Notes: a model not told the origin generated them from the letters alone. Positions 34,827 to 43,669 are shown, numbered from the stretch's first letter. The stretch is DNA of 64,000 nt from Chitinilyticum litopenaei DSM 21440 (GCF_000428145.1 NZ_ATZJ01000017.1:12142-76141); one strand, 5' to 3'. Numbers and translations: made by a program.

Positions 34827-36458
34827 TCAGGTCTTGTAATGCTGGATGATCTTGTCCAGCTCGCTGGCGAGTGTCGTCAGGCGATGGGACAGCTGATTGG
34901 TCGAACGTGCGGCCTGGCTGTTTTCTTCGCTGGCCTGGGCAATGCGCTCGACATGGCGGGCAATGTCCTGGCTGGCGATGCTTTGTTCCTTGAGTGCCGT
35001 GCTGATGCTCTCGACATGCGAAACCGTGCTGCGCGCCTTGTTTTCGATATCCCCGAGGGCGCTGGCGACCTCCTGCGTGCTTTCCACCCCCTGGTCAACG
35101 CGGCTGCTCGCCTGATTCATGCCTTGGGCAGCTTCGGCGGTGTCATGCTGTACTGCCTTGATTTTGGACGTGATTTCCACCGTGGCCTGTGTGGTGCGTT
35201 CGGCAAGCTTGCGCACTTCGTCTGCCACAACCGCGAAGCCGCGGCCCAGTTCCCCGGCTCTGGCCGCTTCGATGGCCGCGTTGAGCGCCAGCAGATTGGT
35301 CTGGTCGGCGATGTCCTTGATCACCATGGCGATGCTGCCGATCTCGTCCGAGCGCTGGTTGAGCTTGCCGATCAGTACGGTGGAATGGCCAATCGCTTCC
35401 GCGATCTGCAGGATTTCGTCGGCGGCCAGCCGGGCACGGTCGGAACCGGTTGCCGCCGTGCCGGCCACACTGCGCGCGTCTTCTTCCAGATGGTGGGCGT
35501 TGTCGGTGATCAGCTGCACACTCACGGCCAGTTGCTCGATGGCGGCGGCGGTTGACGATGCCGCTTCCGACTGGGCGTTGGAGGCTGCGCTGACCTGGGA
35601 CGAGGCCGATGCCAGCTCCTGCGAGGCGGTGTTGAGCTGGCCGGAATTCTGCTTGGCTGCGCCGATCAGCGTGCACATGCCGCTCAGCAGACGGTTCATG
35701 GCCGTCGAGGTCTGGGCGACCTCGTCCTTGCCGGAAATGGGCATGCGGCGGCCGATATGGCCGGTCTGGTCGATGTCCAGAATGGTCTCCTGCATGGCCT
35801 GCAGTGGCTTGCGGATGCTCAGCGTGATGAAGGTGGCGGCGGCAATGGCCAGCAGCAGTGCCAGGGTGGAGGCAATCAGTAACTTGATAGCATTGCGCTG
35901 TTGAATGACATCAATGGTGGTGTCGATCTGGGAGGTGGCTTCCAGCGCGGCCTTGGTCAGCGTGGTAGTGTCTTCGCCCACCTTGCGCACGGCTTCCTTG
36001 TACTGGCCGACCGCCGCATTGCCGTCGGCCGGGCTCAGCAGCTTGCCGGCAATTATGTCGGCGTGCACGGTGCGGATGCCCTTGCCATACTCGACCAAAT
36101 GATTGCCCAGTTCCGCCAGGGCCGCACGCTGTTCGGGGCGTGCTGCCGCATCGGCCCGGGCCAGGCTGTCTTGCGCGTTCTTGAGGCTGGCCTCCCATTT
36201 CTGCAGATAGTCGGCCACCTTGTCGGGGGCGGCGATGTTCAGCAGCATATCCTTTTCGAAGCGCCGCAGGTTGCCCACTTCATAACGCACCTCTTCCAGC
36301 GCCAGGCTGTATCTGAGCGTGTGATGCAGCAAGTCGCTGGTTACGGCATGCAGGCGTTGTTGCGAGAACAGGCCGATGCCGGCGATGATGATGAGAAAGA
36401 GCAGCATAAAGACAAAACCCAGTGCAATACGGGTGGCAATACTGAATTGCTTGAGCAT
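34827..36458 (-). CDS. Methyl-accepting chemotaxis protein with four-helix-bundle sensor
   Basis: This 543-residue receptor has a membrane segment (about 9-32), a periplasmic 4HB_MCP domain (about 33-190), a second segment (about 192-213), a HAMP domain (214-267) and the cytoplasmic signalling hairpin with DIADQTNLLALNAAIEAARAGE. The 4HB sensor class binds small organic ligands directly or through binding proteins; the ligand here is unknown. There is no CheR/CheB tether at the C-terminus (ends KIIQHYKT). The ATG at 36458 has a clear AAGGAG upstream. It is divergent from purT and separate from the main che cluster. Confidence 0.93.
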   Translation of the reverse strand: MLKQFSIATRIALGFVFMLLFLIIIAGIGLFSQQRLHAVTSDLLHHTLRYSLALEEVRYEVGNLRRFEKDMLLNIAAPDKVADYLQKWEASLKNAQDSLARADAAARPEQRAALAELGNHLVEYGKGIRTVHADIIAGKLLSPADGNAAVGQYKEAVRKVGEDTTTLTKAALEATSQIDTTIDVIQQRNAIKLLIASTLALLLAIAAATFITLSIRKPLQAMQETILDIDQTGHIGRRMPISGKDEVAQTSTAMNRLLSGMCTLIGAAKQNSGQLNTASQELASASSQVSAASNAQSEAASSTAAAIEQLAVSVQLITDNAHHLEEDARSVAGTAATGSDRARLAADEILQIAEAIGHSTVLIGKLNQRSDEIGSIAMVIKDIADQTNLLALNAAIEAARAGELGRGFAVVADEVRKLAERTTQATVEITSKIKAVQHDTAEAAQGMNQASSRVDQGVESTQEVASALGDIENKARSTVSHVESISTALKEQSIASQDIARHVERIAQASEENSQAARSTNQLSHRLTTLASELDKIIQHYKT

Positions 36459-36533
36459 GTGCAACTCCTTGATCGGCAAGGGCAAGTGTTTGCACTATAG
36501 ATAAATCGCAAGCTGCCACCACCCCCAACTTGC

Positions 36534-36539
36534 TAGAAT
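36534..36539 (+). promoter_or_regulatory. Probable -10 element for purT
   Basis: TAGAAT lies 33 bases before the purT start, in the same context (GC before, TG/CCGG after) as other candidates here. Confidence 0.45.
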
Positions 36540-36572
36540 TGCCGGCTGTTTTCTGATTTTCCGGAGCGGAAC

Positions 36573-37784
36573 ATGCGTATAGGAACACCGTTGAGTCATT
36601 CAGCCGTCCGGGTGATGCTGCTGGGCTGTGGCGAGCTGGGCAAGGAAGTCATCATCGCCCTGCAGCGGCTGGGCGTGGAAGTGATCGGCGTTGATCGCTA
36701 CGCCAATGCGCCGGGCATGCAGGTGGCGCACCGCAGCCACGTGCTGGACATGACCGACGGCATGGCACTGCGCGCGCTGGTCGAACTGGAGCGCCCGCAG
36801 CTGATCGTGCCCGAAATCGAGGCCATCGCGACCGATGAGCTGTTGCGCATCGAGGCCGACGGCCTGGCGACGGTGATCCCGACCGCACGCGCCACCCAGC
36901 TGACGATGAATCGCGAAGGCATCAGGCGGCTGGCCGCCGAAGAGCTCGGCCTGCCGACTTCTGCCTATCGGTTTGCCGAATCACTGGCCGAACTGCAGGC
37001 CGCGGTAACGGAGATCGGTTTTCCCTGTCTGGTCAAGCCGGTGATGTCATCCTCGGGCAAGGGGCAATCGCTCTTGCGCAGCCCCGCTGATGTGGTGGCG
37101 GCCTGGGAGCATGCGCTGGCCGGTAGCCGTGTCAATCACGGCCGCGTGATTGTCGAAGGATTTGTCGATTTTGATTATGAAATCACGCTGCTGACGGTGC
37201 GTGCGCTGGGCGTGGATGGACAGATCACCACGCAGTTCTGTGCACCGGTCGGTCATGTGCAGCAGCAGGGCGATTATGTCGAAAGCTGGCAGCCGCAATT
37301 GATGAGCCCGGTGGCGCTGGAGCGCGCGCAGGCCATTGCCGGCAAGGTGACTGCCGCTTTGGGTGGTCGCGGACTGTTTGGCGTCGAGTTGTTCGTGAAG
37401 GGCGAGCAGGTCTGGTTTTCCGAGGTCAGCCCCCGTCCGCACGATACCGGTCTGGTGACGCTGATGAGCCAGCGCTATTCGGAGTTCGAACTGCATGCGC
37501 GCGCGATTCTCGGTTTGCCCGTCGATGTGGCCTTGCGTGAGCCGGCGGCCAGCGCGGTGATCTATGGCGGGATGGCCGCCAGGGCGATTGCCTTTGACGG
37601 TGTCGCACAGGCGCTGGCGGTACCGCGTTCCGATCTGCGCCTCTTTGGCAAACCGGAGTCCTTCGAGCGGCGGCGCATGGGTGTGGCGCTGGCTGCCGGC
37701 CCCGATACCGACCTGGCCCGTCAGCGCGCCAGGGACGCGGCGGCGCTGGTGCAGCCGGTGCGGGTGGAGGCGGGCCATGACTGA
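36573..37784 (+). CDS. purT: Formate-dependent phosphoribosylglycinamide formyltransferase PurT
   Basis: PurT uses formate and ATP for the third step of purine synthesis, an alternative to the folate-dependent PurN. The 403-residue ATP-grasp enzyme has the N-terminal Rossmann-like part (VMLLGCGELGKEVIIALQRLG), the central ATP-binding part (CLVKPVMSSSGKGQS at about 152-166) and the conserved EVSPRPHDTGLVTL near 287-300. It overlaps the globin gene by eight bases. purU, which makes formate, lies 1.1 kb downstream on the same strand. Confidence 0.96.
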   Translation: MRIGTPLSHSAVRVMLLGCGELGKEVIIALQRLGVEVIGVDRYANAPGMQVAHRSHVLDMTDGMALRALVELERPQLIVPEIEAIATDELLRIEADGLATVIPTARATQLTMNREGIRRLAAEELGLPTSAYRFAESLAELQAAVTEIGFPCLVKPVMSSSGKGQSLLRSPADVVAAWEHALAGSRVNHGRVIVEGFVDFDYEITLLTVRALGVDGQITTQFCAPVGHVQQQGDYVESWQPQLMSPVALERAQAIAGKVTAALGGRGLFGVELFVKGEQVWFSEVSPRPHDTGLVTLMSQRYSEFELHARAILGLPVDVALREPAASAVIYGGMAARAIAFDGVAQALAVPRSDLRLFGKPESFERRRMGVALAAGPDTDLARQRARDAAALVQPVRVEAGHD

Positions 37785-38172
37785 GGCACAAGGCTTGAGT
37801 CCTTACGAATTGCTGGGCGGCGAGGCCGTGCTGCGTCGGCTGGTCGAGCGCTTTTATGACATCATGGCCAGCGACCCGCGTGCAGCGGGCATTCATGCCA
37901 TGCATGGTGACGACACCACGCTGATCCGGCAGAAGTTCTTCGAGTTCCTGTCCGGCTGGCTGGGCGGCCCCGAGCTCTTTGTGCAGAAATACGGTCACCC
38001 GCGGCTGCGCGCCCGGCATTTGCCCTTTGCTATCGGCGAAGACGAACGCGACCAGTGGCTGTTGTGCATGTATCAGGCACTGGCCGAAATTCCCATGGAC
38101 GAAGGCTTGCGCAGCCATCTGGAGGAGGCGTTTTTCCGCACCGCCGATTTCATGCGGAATCGGGATCAATAG
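37777..38172 (+). CDS. Group II truncated hemoglobin
   Basis: The 131-residue protein is a 2-on-2 globin of the trHbO class. Proximal heme ligand His81 (LRARHLPF) and Trp94 (ERDQWLLCM) have the same 13-residue spacing as in mycobacterial GlbO, and Tyr27 fits the distal B10 position. Such proteins bind oxygen or detoxify nitric oxide and peroxide. The start overlaps the purT stop (ATGACTGA), which indicates translational coupling; the metabolic reason is unclear. A 49-bp repeat begins at the stop codon, and trmL converges from the other side. Confidence 0.9.
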   Translation: MTEAQGLSPYELLGGEAVLRRLVERFYDIMASDPRAAGIHAMHGDDTTLIRQKFFEFLSGWLGGPELFVQKYGHPRLRARHLPFAIGEDERDQWLLCMYQALAEIPMDEGLRSHLEEAFFRTADFMRNRDQ

Positions 38173-38220
38173 GGTATAGGCCTGCAGCCTATGCTGGTAT
38201 TTGGTCGCAAGCGTATGGGG
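38172..38220. repeat. 49-bp intergenic repeat, copy B
   Basis: GGGTATAGGCCTGCAGCCTATG and a rest of the same length as other copies. The right end is altered (GCGTATGGGG). Its first base is the last base of the globin stop codon. It lies between convergent globin and trmL genes. Confidence 0.6.
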
Positions 38221-38244
38221 TGATATGTATGTGTGTTTGCGCGC

Positions 38245-38709
38245 CTACAGCCCGCCAGTAAAACCCTGCTGGCGCCAGGCCTCGTAGACGATGATGGCGA
38301 CCGCATTGGACAGATTCAGGCTGCGATTGTCCGGGCGCATGGGCAGACGGATGCGCTGCTCGGCGCTGAAGTCCGCCAGCAGTTCATCCGGCAGGCCCCG
38401 CGTTTCCGGCCCGAACAGCAGGACATCGTCCTCGCGATAGCTCACGCTGTCATAACGCACGGCGCCCTTGGTGGTCGCTGCAAAGATGCGCCGGCCGGCC
38501 AGCGCTGCGCGGCAGGCGTCCCAATGGTCGTGCACGCGCAGGTCGGCGTATTCGTGATAATCCAGCCCGGCGCGGCGCATTTTGGCGTCATCCAGCGGGA
38601 AACCCAGCGGCTTGACGAGGTGCAGGCGTACGCCGGCGTTGGCGGAAAGCCGGATGATGTTGCCGGTATTGGGCGGAATTTCTGGCTGGTAGAGGACGAC
38701 ATCGAACAT
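38245..38709 (-). CDS. trmL: tRNA (cytidine/uridine-34-2'-O)-methyltransferase TrmL
   Basis: TrmL methylates the wobble ribose of two leucine tRNAs in E. coli. The 154-residue protein is a minimal SPOUT enzyme: MFDVVLYQPEIPPNTGNIIRL at the start, LLFGPETRGLP (about 98-108) and RSLNLSNAVAIIVYEA (about 128-143) form the knotted S-adenosylmethionine site. It is convergent with the globin gene and divergent from purU. No neighbour relation is evident. Confidence 0.95.
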   Translation of the reverse strand: MFDVVLYQPEIPPNTGNIIRLSANAGVRLHLVKPLGFPLDDAKMRRAGLDYHEYADLRVHDHWDACRAALAGRRIFAATTKGAVRYDSVSYREDDVLLFGPETRGLPDELLADFSAEQRIRLPMRPDNRSLNLSNAVAIIVYEAWRQQGFTGGL

Positions 38710-38837
38710 GGCAATAACCGGGCATGGGCATGGACAAGCGCCGGATTATCGCCCCGGGCGCGCGCAGCGGCAATTGCCGCGAGCTTGATCTGCCGCAGTG
38801 GGGGATCATCTGCATCGCGACTCGGCGGCCCAGCTGA

Positions 38838-38843
38838 TAGAAT
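38838..38843 (+). promoter_or_regulatory. Probable -10 element for purU
   Basis: TAGAAT lies 30 bases before the purU start. No good -35 was found. Confidence 0.4.
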
Positions 38844-38873
38844 CAGCGTTTGTCATTTCAGCCAGGCCTGTTC

Positions 38874-39725
38874 ATGAATACCGCTACCTTGCTGATCAGC
38901 TGCCCGGACCGCAAAGGCCTGTCGGCGGCGATCGCCAATTTCCTCTACACCTACAATGCCAATATCGTGCATGTCGACCAGCATCAGGACACGGCAGAAA
39001 ACCTCTTCCTGATGCGGGTGGAATGGGATCTGACCGATTTCACGCTGGACATGGACGCCTTCACGCCGGCGTTTGCGCCGATTGCCGACCGTTTCCAGAT
39101 GGAATGGAAGGTGGCCCTGTCGACGCGCCGTCAGCGCATGGCGATTTTCGTCTCCAAATACGACCATTGCCTGGTCGATCTGCTGCATCGCCATCACAGT
39201 GGCGAGCTGCCGTGCGAAATTCCGCTGATCATCTCGAATCACCCGGATTGCGCGGCGCTGGCGCAATTTTACGGCATCCCCTTCCATGTCATTCCGGTCA
39301 GCAAGGACAACAAGGCCGAAGCTGAAGCACAGCAAAAGGCGCTGCTGGCCGAACACCAGATCGATTTGATTGTGCTCGCGCGCTATATGCAGGTGCTCAG
39401 CCATGATTTCACGGCGGAATATCCGCAGCGTGTGATCAACATCCATCACAGCTTCCTGCCGGCCTTTGACGGCGCCAAGCCTTACCACCGCGCCTTTGCA
39501 CGCGGCGTGAAGCTGATCGGTGCAACCAGCCACTATGTCACCGAGGTGCTCGATGACGGCCCGATCATCGAACAGGATGTGATTCGCATCAGCCATCGTG
39601 AAGACGTCGAATCGCTGATCCGCAAGGGGCGTGATCTGGAGCGCATCGTCCTGTCGCGCGCCGTGCGCTGGCATCTGGAAAACCGCGTCCTGGTGTATTC
39701 CAACAAGACGGTGATTTTTGCCTGA
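38874..39725 (+). CDS. purU: Formyltetrahydrofolate deformylase PurU
   Basis: PurU hydrolyses 10-formyltetrahydrofolate to formate and tetrahydrofolate, feeding PurT. The 283-residue protein has an N-terminal ACT domain (residues 1-80; LLISCPDRKGLSAAIANFLY) that senses amino acids and a formyltransferase-like catalytic domain with NIHHSFLPAFDGAKPYH (about 183-199) and the ending SNKTVIFA. The ATG at 38874 gives the family start; a TTG upstream at 38850 is less likely. A strong terminator follows. Confidence 0.96.
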   Translation: MNTATLLISCPDRKGLSAAIANFLYTYNANIVHVDQHQDTAENLFLMRVEWDLTDFTLDMDAFTPAFAPIADRFQMEWKVALSTRRQRMAIFVSKYDHCLVDLLHRHHSGELPCEIPLIISNHPDCAALAQFYGIPFHVIPVSKDNKAEAEAQQKALLAEHQIDLIVLARYMQVLSHDFTAEYPQRVINIHHSFLPAFDGAKPYHRAFARGVKLIGATSHYVTEVLDDGPIIEQDVIRISHREDVESLIRKGRDLERIVLSRAVRWHLENRVLVYSNKTVIFA

Positions 39726-39745
39726 AGCAGAGGCAATCCAAGTGC

Positions 39746-39778
39746 AAAAAAAACCGCAGCCTGGGCTGCGGTTTTTTT
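39746..39778. terminator. Bidirectional terminator after purU
   Basis: A perfect 14-bp stem (AAAAAAACCGCAGC / GCTGCGGTTTTTTT) with a CTGG loop. T runs in both directions; it could also serve the convergent sensor-kinase gene, whose stop lies about 80 bases away. Confidence 0.93.
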
Positions 39779-39855
39779 ACGCCCCGGCGCGCGGCAGGCG
39801 CTGAGTGGTGCGTGGGAAAGGGGGCTAGCCAAAGGTCCGGTCGCTAAGCCGCTTC

Positions 39856-41262
39856 TCAATCTTCGTGATCCAGATCCTTGCCATGCGGCAGGCTCACCAG
39901 CACGATCAGACCGTGCGGCTTGGCATCCAGCAGTTCGACACTGCCGCCATGGCGCTCGGCGATTTCCCTGACGATGGCCATGCCCAGCCCACAGCCGTTG
40001 CCTGTTTGCTCGCGCCGGTAAAAGCGTTCGAACACGCGCTCCTTGTCGGCATCGGGAATGCCAGGACCATCGTCTTCGACGGCAATGCGGTAGTGGGTGG
40101 CGTCGGCCGCGAGGCGCACGGTTATGCAGCCGTTGCGCGGGATGTATTTGATGGCGTTGTCGACCAGGTTGATGAAAAGCTCGCGCAACAGCGCCGAGTT
40201 GCCTTCGATGTGTGCATCGGGCACCTGGATTTCACAGCCGAGGTCAACGCCGGCGGCCAGGGCGCGCGGCACGGCTTCGGCCGTGATGTCCCGCAGCATG
40301 CGCGCCAGGTCCATATGCACCTTGGGAATGCCGGTCTGGCTGCCCGGCTCGGAACGGGCGAGCGTCAGCAGCTGGTTGACCAAGTGAATGCTGCGGGTGG
40401 CGCTGGTGTGTACCATGCTTAGCCGTTCGCGCAGGGTTTCCGGTGAGGTTTCGCGCATGGCCAGTTCGGTCTGGGATTTCAGTCCGGCCAGCGGCGTGCG
40501 CAGCTGGTGTGCTGCATCGGCAATAAAGCGGCGCTGTCTGGCAATGCTGGCGTCGGTGGTGTAAAGCAGCTGGTTGACTGCTTCAACCAGCAGGGCCACT
40601 TCGGAAGGCGCGCGGTTCAGCGTGATGGGGGACAGGTCTTGCGGCTTGCGCTGTGCTACCACAGCCTGCAGCTGCGCCAGCGGGCGCAGGCCGATCCCGA
40701 TTCCCCACCAGACCAGGAAGGCCGTGGCCAGGATCAGAAACGCCAGCGGCAGGGCAATCGAGAGAATGATTTGCCGGGACAAGGCTTCGCGCGCTTCGTT
40801 CTTCTGCGCTGTTTGCACTAGCAAGACCGGGTATTTGCTGCCTGGAGGCATGGGAATCTGCACCGCGGCAATGCGCAGTGTGTGTCCGTCCAGCAGGGCG
40901 TCGTAAAGTCGGGGCGTCAGCGCATTGCTGGCGGGCTCCCTTTGCGGCAGTGGCAAGGCCTTGTTGCCACTGACAATCTGTGCATCGGGCGTGCGTATCG
41001 TGTAAAACAGCGAGCCTTCGCTGTCAGCATCCAGCAGCGTGCGGACAGCAACAGGCAGGTCGGGGATGGCAGTGACCGGACTGTTGCCCAGAATCCTCAG
41101 CAAGGACTGGTTGGCGCGCAACAGGTGATCATCAATGATGGTGTGCGTGTAATGCAGGGCAACCAGATAGGACAGGGCGGCGCCCACCAGCCAGAATACC
41201 AGCTGGGGCAGCAGCAACCACCGAAGCAGTTGCTGCCGCAAGGTACTGTTATTGTGCTGCAT
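39856..41262 (-). CDS. Sensor histidine kinase, TctE/QseC-like
   Basis: The 468-residue kinase has two membrane segments (12-36 and 165-190) around a periplasmic domain of the 2CSK_N type (LLRWLLLPQLVFWLVGAALS), a HAMP-like linker, the H box with His252 (DAAHQLRTPLAG), and an HATPase domain (N box LFINLVDNAIKY, then EDDGPGIP and GLGMAIVREI). In TctE relatives the input is a di- or tricarboxylate; in QseC relatives other signals. The ligand here is unknown. It overlaps the response-regulator gene by 14 bases, so the two are translationally coupled. Confidence 0.93.
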   Translation of the reverse strand: MQHNNSTLRQQLLRWLLLPQLVFWLVGAALSYLVALHYTHTIIDDHLLRANQSLLRILGNSPVTAIPDLPVAVRTLLDADSEGSLFYTIRTPDAQIVSGNKALPLPQREPASNALTPRLYDALLDGHTLRIAAVQIPMPPGSKYPVLLVQTAQKNEAREALSRQIILSIALPLAFLILATAFLVWWGIGIGLRPLAQLQAVVAQRKPQDLSPITLNRAPSEVALLVEAVNQLLYTTDASIARQRRFIADAAHQLRTPLAGLKSQTELAMRETSPETLRERLSMVHTSATRSIHLVNQLLTLARSEPGSQTGIPKVHMDLARMLRDITAEAVPRALAAGVDLGCEIQVPDAHIEGNSALLRELFINLVDNAIKYIPRNGCITVRLAADATHYRIAVEDDGPGIPDADKERVFERFYRREQTGNGCGLGMAIVREIAERHGGSVELLDAKPHGLIVLVSLPHGKDLDHED

Positions 41263-41947
41263 CCGTCGCGCCGGGTTGCTGTTTTTCCAGCAGGTAGCCC
41301 AAGCCGCGGATCGTACGGATCACCACGCCGCACGGTTCCAGCTTCTTGCGCAGGCGATGGACATACACTTCGATGGCATTGAGGCCAACCTCGGCGTTTT
41401 CATTGCCGAGTTCGCTGACGATCTGTTCCTTGGTGACCACGCGGTCGATGTTGGACATCAGAATTTCGAGTACCGTCAGTTCGCGAGCGGAAAGGTCGAG
41501 CGGATTGTCATTGCACCAGGCACGCTGGCCGGCGCGATCCAGGCGCAGATTGCCGAGTTGCTGCACCGACTGCGGCAGGATCTGGCTGCGGCGCAGCAGG
41601 GCGCGCAAGCGGGCTTCCAGCTCGGCGAATTCAAAAGGCTTGGGCAGATAGTCGTCAGCACCGGCATCCAGGCCGGCAACGCGGTCTTCCAGGCCATCCA
41701 GCGCGGTGAGCAGCAGTATGGGCATGGAAGGCTTGTGCTGACGTACGTGGCGCAGTACGGACAGGCCGTCCATATTGGGCAGACCGATGTCCAGTACCAC
41801 GACATCGTAATCGTTATGCAGCAAAATCTGCATTGCCAGCGCACCATCGTTGACGCAATCTACCTGGAAATCGGCTTGGGACAGGCTGGTTTTCAGCGCA
41901 TCGGCGAGGATCAGGTCGTCTTCTGCAAGAAAGAGGCGGGTAGCCAT
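41249..41947 (-). CDS. OmpR-type response regulator, TctD/QseB-like
   Basis: The 232-residue regulator has a receiver (Glu9-Asp10-Asp11, phospho-acceptor Asp53 in VLDIGLPNMDG, Lys103) and a C-terminal winged-helix DNA-binding domain (LSARELTVLEILMSN, then VYVHRLRKKLEP and TIRGLGYLL). It is the partner of the overlapping kinase. Upstream lies a perfect palindrome (GTAAGT-CTAA-ACTTAC) that could be its own operator. It starts after GGAGTTCC. hemH lies 67 bases upstream in the same direction. Confidence 0.94.
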   Translation of the reverse strand: MATRLFLAEDDLILADALKTSLSQADFQVDCVNDGALAMQILLHNDYDVVVLDIGLPNMDGLSVLRHVRQHKPSMPILLLTALDGLEDRVAGLDAGADDYLPKPFEFAELEARLRALLRRSQILPQSVQQLGNLRLDRAGQRAWCNDNPLDLSARELTVLEILMSNIDRVVTKEQIVSELGNENAEVGLNAIEVYVHRLRKKLEPCGVVIRTIRGLGYLLEKQQPGATDAAQ

Positions 41948-41962
41948 GCGGGAACTCCATTT

Positions 41963-41978
41963 GTAAGTCTAAACTTAC
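41963..41978. promoter_or_regulatory. Candidate autoregulatory operator before the response regulator
   Basis: A perfect 6-bp inverted repeat (GTAAGT-CTAA-ACTTAC) lies 16 bases before the start on the minus strand. OmpR-family regulators of this class often bind CTTA-type half-sites. Confidence 0.4.
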
Positions 41979-42014
41979 CGCTGAGTGTAGCGTTAATTTC
42001 TGCTTAGCCCAAGC

Positions 42015-43127
42015 TCAATTTTTTGCACCCAAGGCACGCGCGCGCAAAAGTCTCTGTTCTGAAAGCTCTTTTGTAATCTCGTGATCTTTGCCGTTTGTCA
42101 GCCAGCCTGAAAGCTGCGATTCGACAAGGCCGCTCAGTGCGGCAATCCACTCGGCCTGGTCGTTCAGGCAGGGAATGTAACGGTATTCCCGCCCGCCTGC
42201 CGCCAGATAATCCTGCTTGCCTTCCAGGGCGATTTCTTCGAGCGTTTCCAGGCAATCGGCGACAAATCCCGGGCAGATGACATCCAGTACGCCCGCGCCG
42301 CGCTTGCCCAGTTCATGCAGCGTATCCGTCGTGTAGGGCTTTAGCCATTCAGCCTTGCCAAAGCGTGACTGAAAGGACAGCCCCCATTGCTCCTTGTTCA
42401 GCCCCAGTGCCTCGGCGAGCAGCCTCGCCGTCTTGTGGCAATGGCAGAAATAGGGGTCGCCCTTGTCCAGCGTGTAGCGTGGCACACCATGAAAGCTCAT
42501 CAGCAGGTAGTCGCCGCGCCCGTTGCTTTGCCAGTGCCCGCGTACCCGGCTGGCCAGTGCGTCGATGTAGCCGGGGTGGTCATGAAAGCTGCGCACGGTG
42601 CGCAAGCCGGGCTGATTGCGCAGCTGCGCAAACGTCCGGGCTGCCTCATCAATCACGGTTGCGCTGGTGCTGGCGGAATACTGCGGATAAAGCGGTACGA
42701 TCAGGATGCGGTCGCACCCCTCGGCTTTCAGCGCGGCAACGCCTTCCCTGATGCCCGGCTGGCCATAACGCATCGCATGGCGCACCCGCAGTTGCTGGCC
42801 ATGCCGCTCACCCAGCCAGCCCTTGACCAGCTTGGCCTGCTTTTCGGTCCAGATCGCCAGTGGCGAGCCATCCTTTTGCCAGATGGCGGCGTATTTGGCC
42901 GCCGTTTTCCCCGGGCGAAAGGGCAGGATGAAGCCATGAAGGATGGGCAGCCAGAGCAGACGGGGTAGCTCGACCACGCGCGGATCGGAAAGGAACTCCT
43001 TCAGCCAGGGGCGGATTGCCTTGGCGGTTGGCGCAGTTGGCGTGCCAAGATTGACCAGCAATACGCCAATGGCGGCTGCCTGATCGTGGCGAAAGGCGGG
43101 TTCGGCAAGAAAGCGCGGCATGGTCAT
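42015..43127 (-). CDS. hemH: Ferrochelatase
   Basis: HemH inserts ferrous iron into protoporphyrin IX, the last step of heme synthesis. The 370-residue protein has GVLLVNLGTP (21-30), the central LIVPLYPQYSASTSA block, catalytic His213 in MSFHGVP and the acidic FVADCLETLEEI segment. The ATG at 43127 follows AGGACG. It precedes the two-component genes in the same direction, but the regulator has its own likely promoter region. Confidence 0.96.
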   Translation of the reverse strand: MTMPRFLAEPAFRHDQAAAIGVLLVNLGTPTAPTAKAIRPWLKEFLSDPRVVELPRLLWLPILHGFILPFRPGKTAAKYAAIWQKDGSPLAIWTEKQAKLVKGWLGERHGQQLRVRHAMRYGQPGIREGVAALKAEGCDRILIVPLYPQYSASTSATVIDEAARTFAQLRNQPGLRTVRSFHDHPGYIDALASRVRGHWQSNGRGDYLLMSFHGVPRYTLDKGDPYFCHCHKTARLLAEALGLNKEQWGLSFQSRFGKAEWLKPYTTDTLHELGKRGAGVLDVICPGFVADCLETLEEIALEGKQDYLAAGGREYRYIPCLNDQAEWIAALSGLVESQLSGWLTNGKDHEITKELSEQRLLRARALGAKN

Positions 43128-43471
43128 CGTCGTCCTGATGGCGGGGGCACGATGATAACAAGGCTGCCGGTTCTGGAGTAGGCCATTCCGGCTGTCTCAG
43201 CCGTTTGTCTGGCTGACGGAGTGCCCGGAGTGTTGAATCGGCTGGAGGGTATTGTCACGTGGCTCAATCTGCATGTGCTTTCTGGCTTGATGGCCATGCA
43301 TGTATGTGTTGGGGCTGACAAATTGCTGCATTTTGGCTGAGATTCTTACGATGTGCGTTTGCCGGGTGTCGGAATGTATGGGTTTTCCCTGCTGGTCTTG
43401 GATAGCATTCATGCAATAAATTCATGCAATAAGTTCCGCTTGGCCTGTATCGATTAAACGGAGGTATTCCC
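43128..43471. other. Gene-free region between hemH and the small unknown gene
   Basis: About 340 bases without a supported gene. It holds the upstream regions of two divergent genes and a perfect tandem 13-bp repeat, ATTCATGCAATAA (43407-43419 and 43420-43432). Confidence 0.6.
43407..43432. repeat. Tandem 13-bp direct repeat before the small unknown gene
   Basis: ATTCATGCAATAA occurs twice back to back, ending 39 bases before the start at 43472. It may be a binding site or overlap a -10 element. Confidence 0.7.
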
Positions 43472-43669
43472 ATGAATCCCAAACAGTTGAGTGATCAGGA
43501 GCTGGTGCAGATCGAGATGCAGACCGATGTGATGCTGGAGTCCGCTAAGCCGCACTCGGTGCTGTACCAGACGGCTTATCGCTTGCGCCTGTACTTGCAG
43601 CTGGAGCAAATCCGCCGGGGTCTGTTCGGGCGGCAGGTTGCCAAGTTGCGCAACTACGCCGCGCAGTAG
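43472..43669 (+). CDS. Conserved-looking hypothetical protein, 65 residues
   Basis: I do not recognise this family. The product is small, soluble and mostly helical, with a charged N-terminal half (MNPKQLSDQELVQIEMQTDV) and a Tyr/Leu/Arg-rich second half (YQTAYRLRLYLQLEQIRRGL). It has a strong ribosome binding site (CGGAGG, 43459-43464) seven bases before the ATG and a very strong terminator after the stop, so it looks like a real, separately expressed gene. It has no membrane segment or cysteine. Confidence 0.75.
   Translation: MNPKQLSDQELVQIEMQTDVMLESAKPHSVLYQTAYRLRLYLQLEQIRRGLFGRQVAKLRNYAAQ

Noticed and set aside
36470..36500. GCCGAT-like sequence before the second receptor, resembling a sigma-28 -10
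   Set aside because: It overlaps the ribosome binding site region, leaving no room for a transcript start, and no TAAA stands at the right distance.
43247..43296. GGGTATTG-containing segment resembling the repeat
   Set aside because: Only the first eight bases fit; neither the central block nor the right arm is present.
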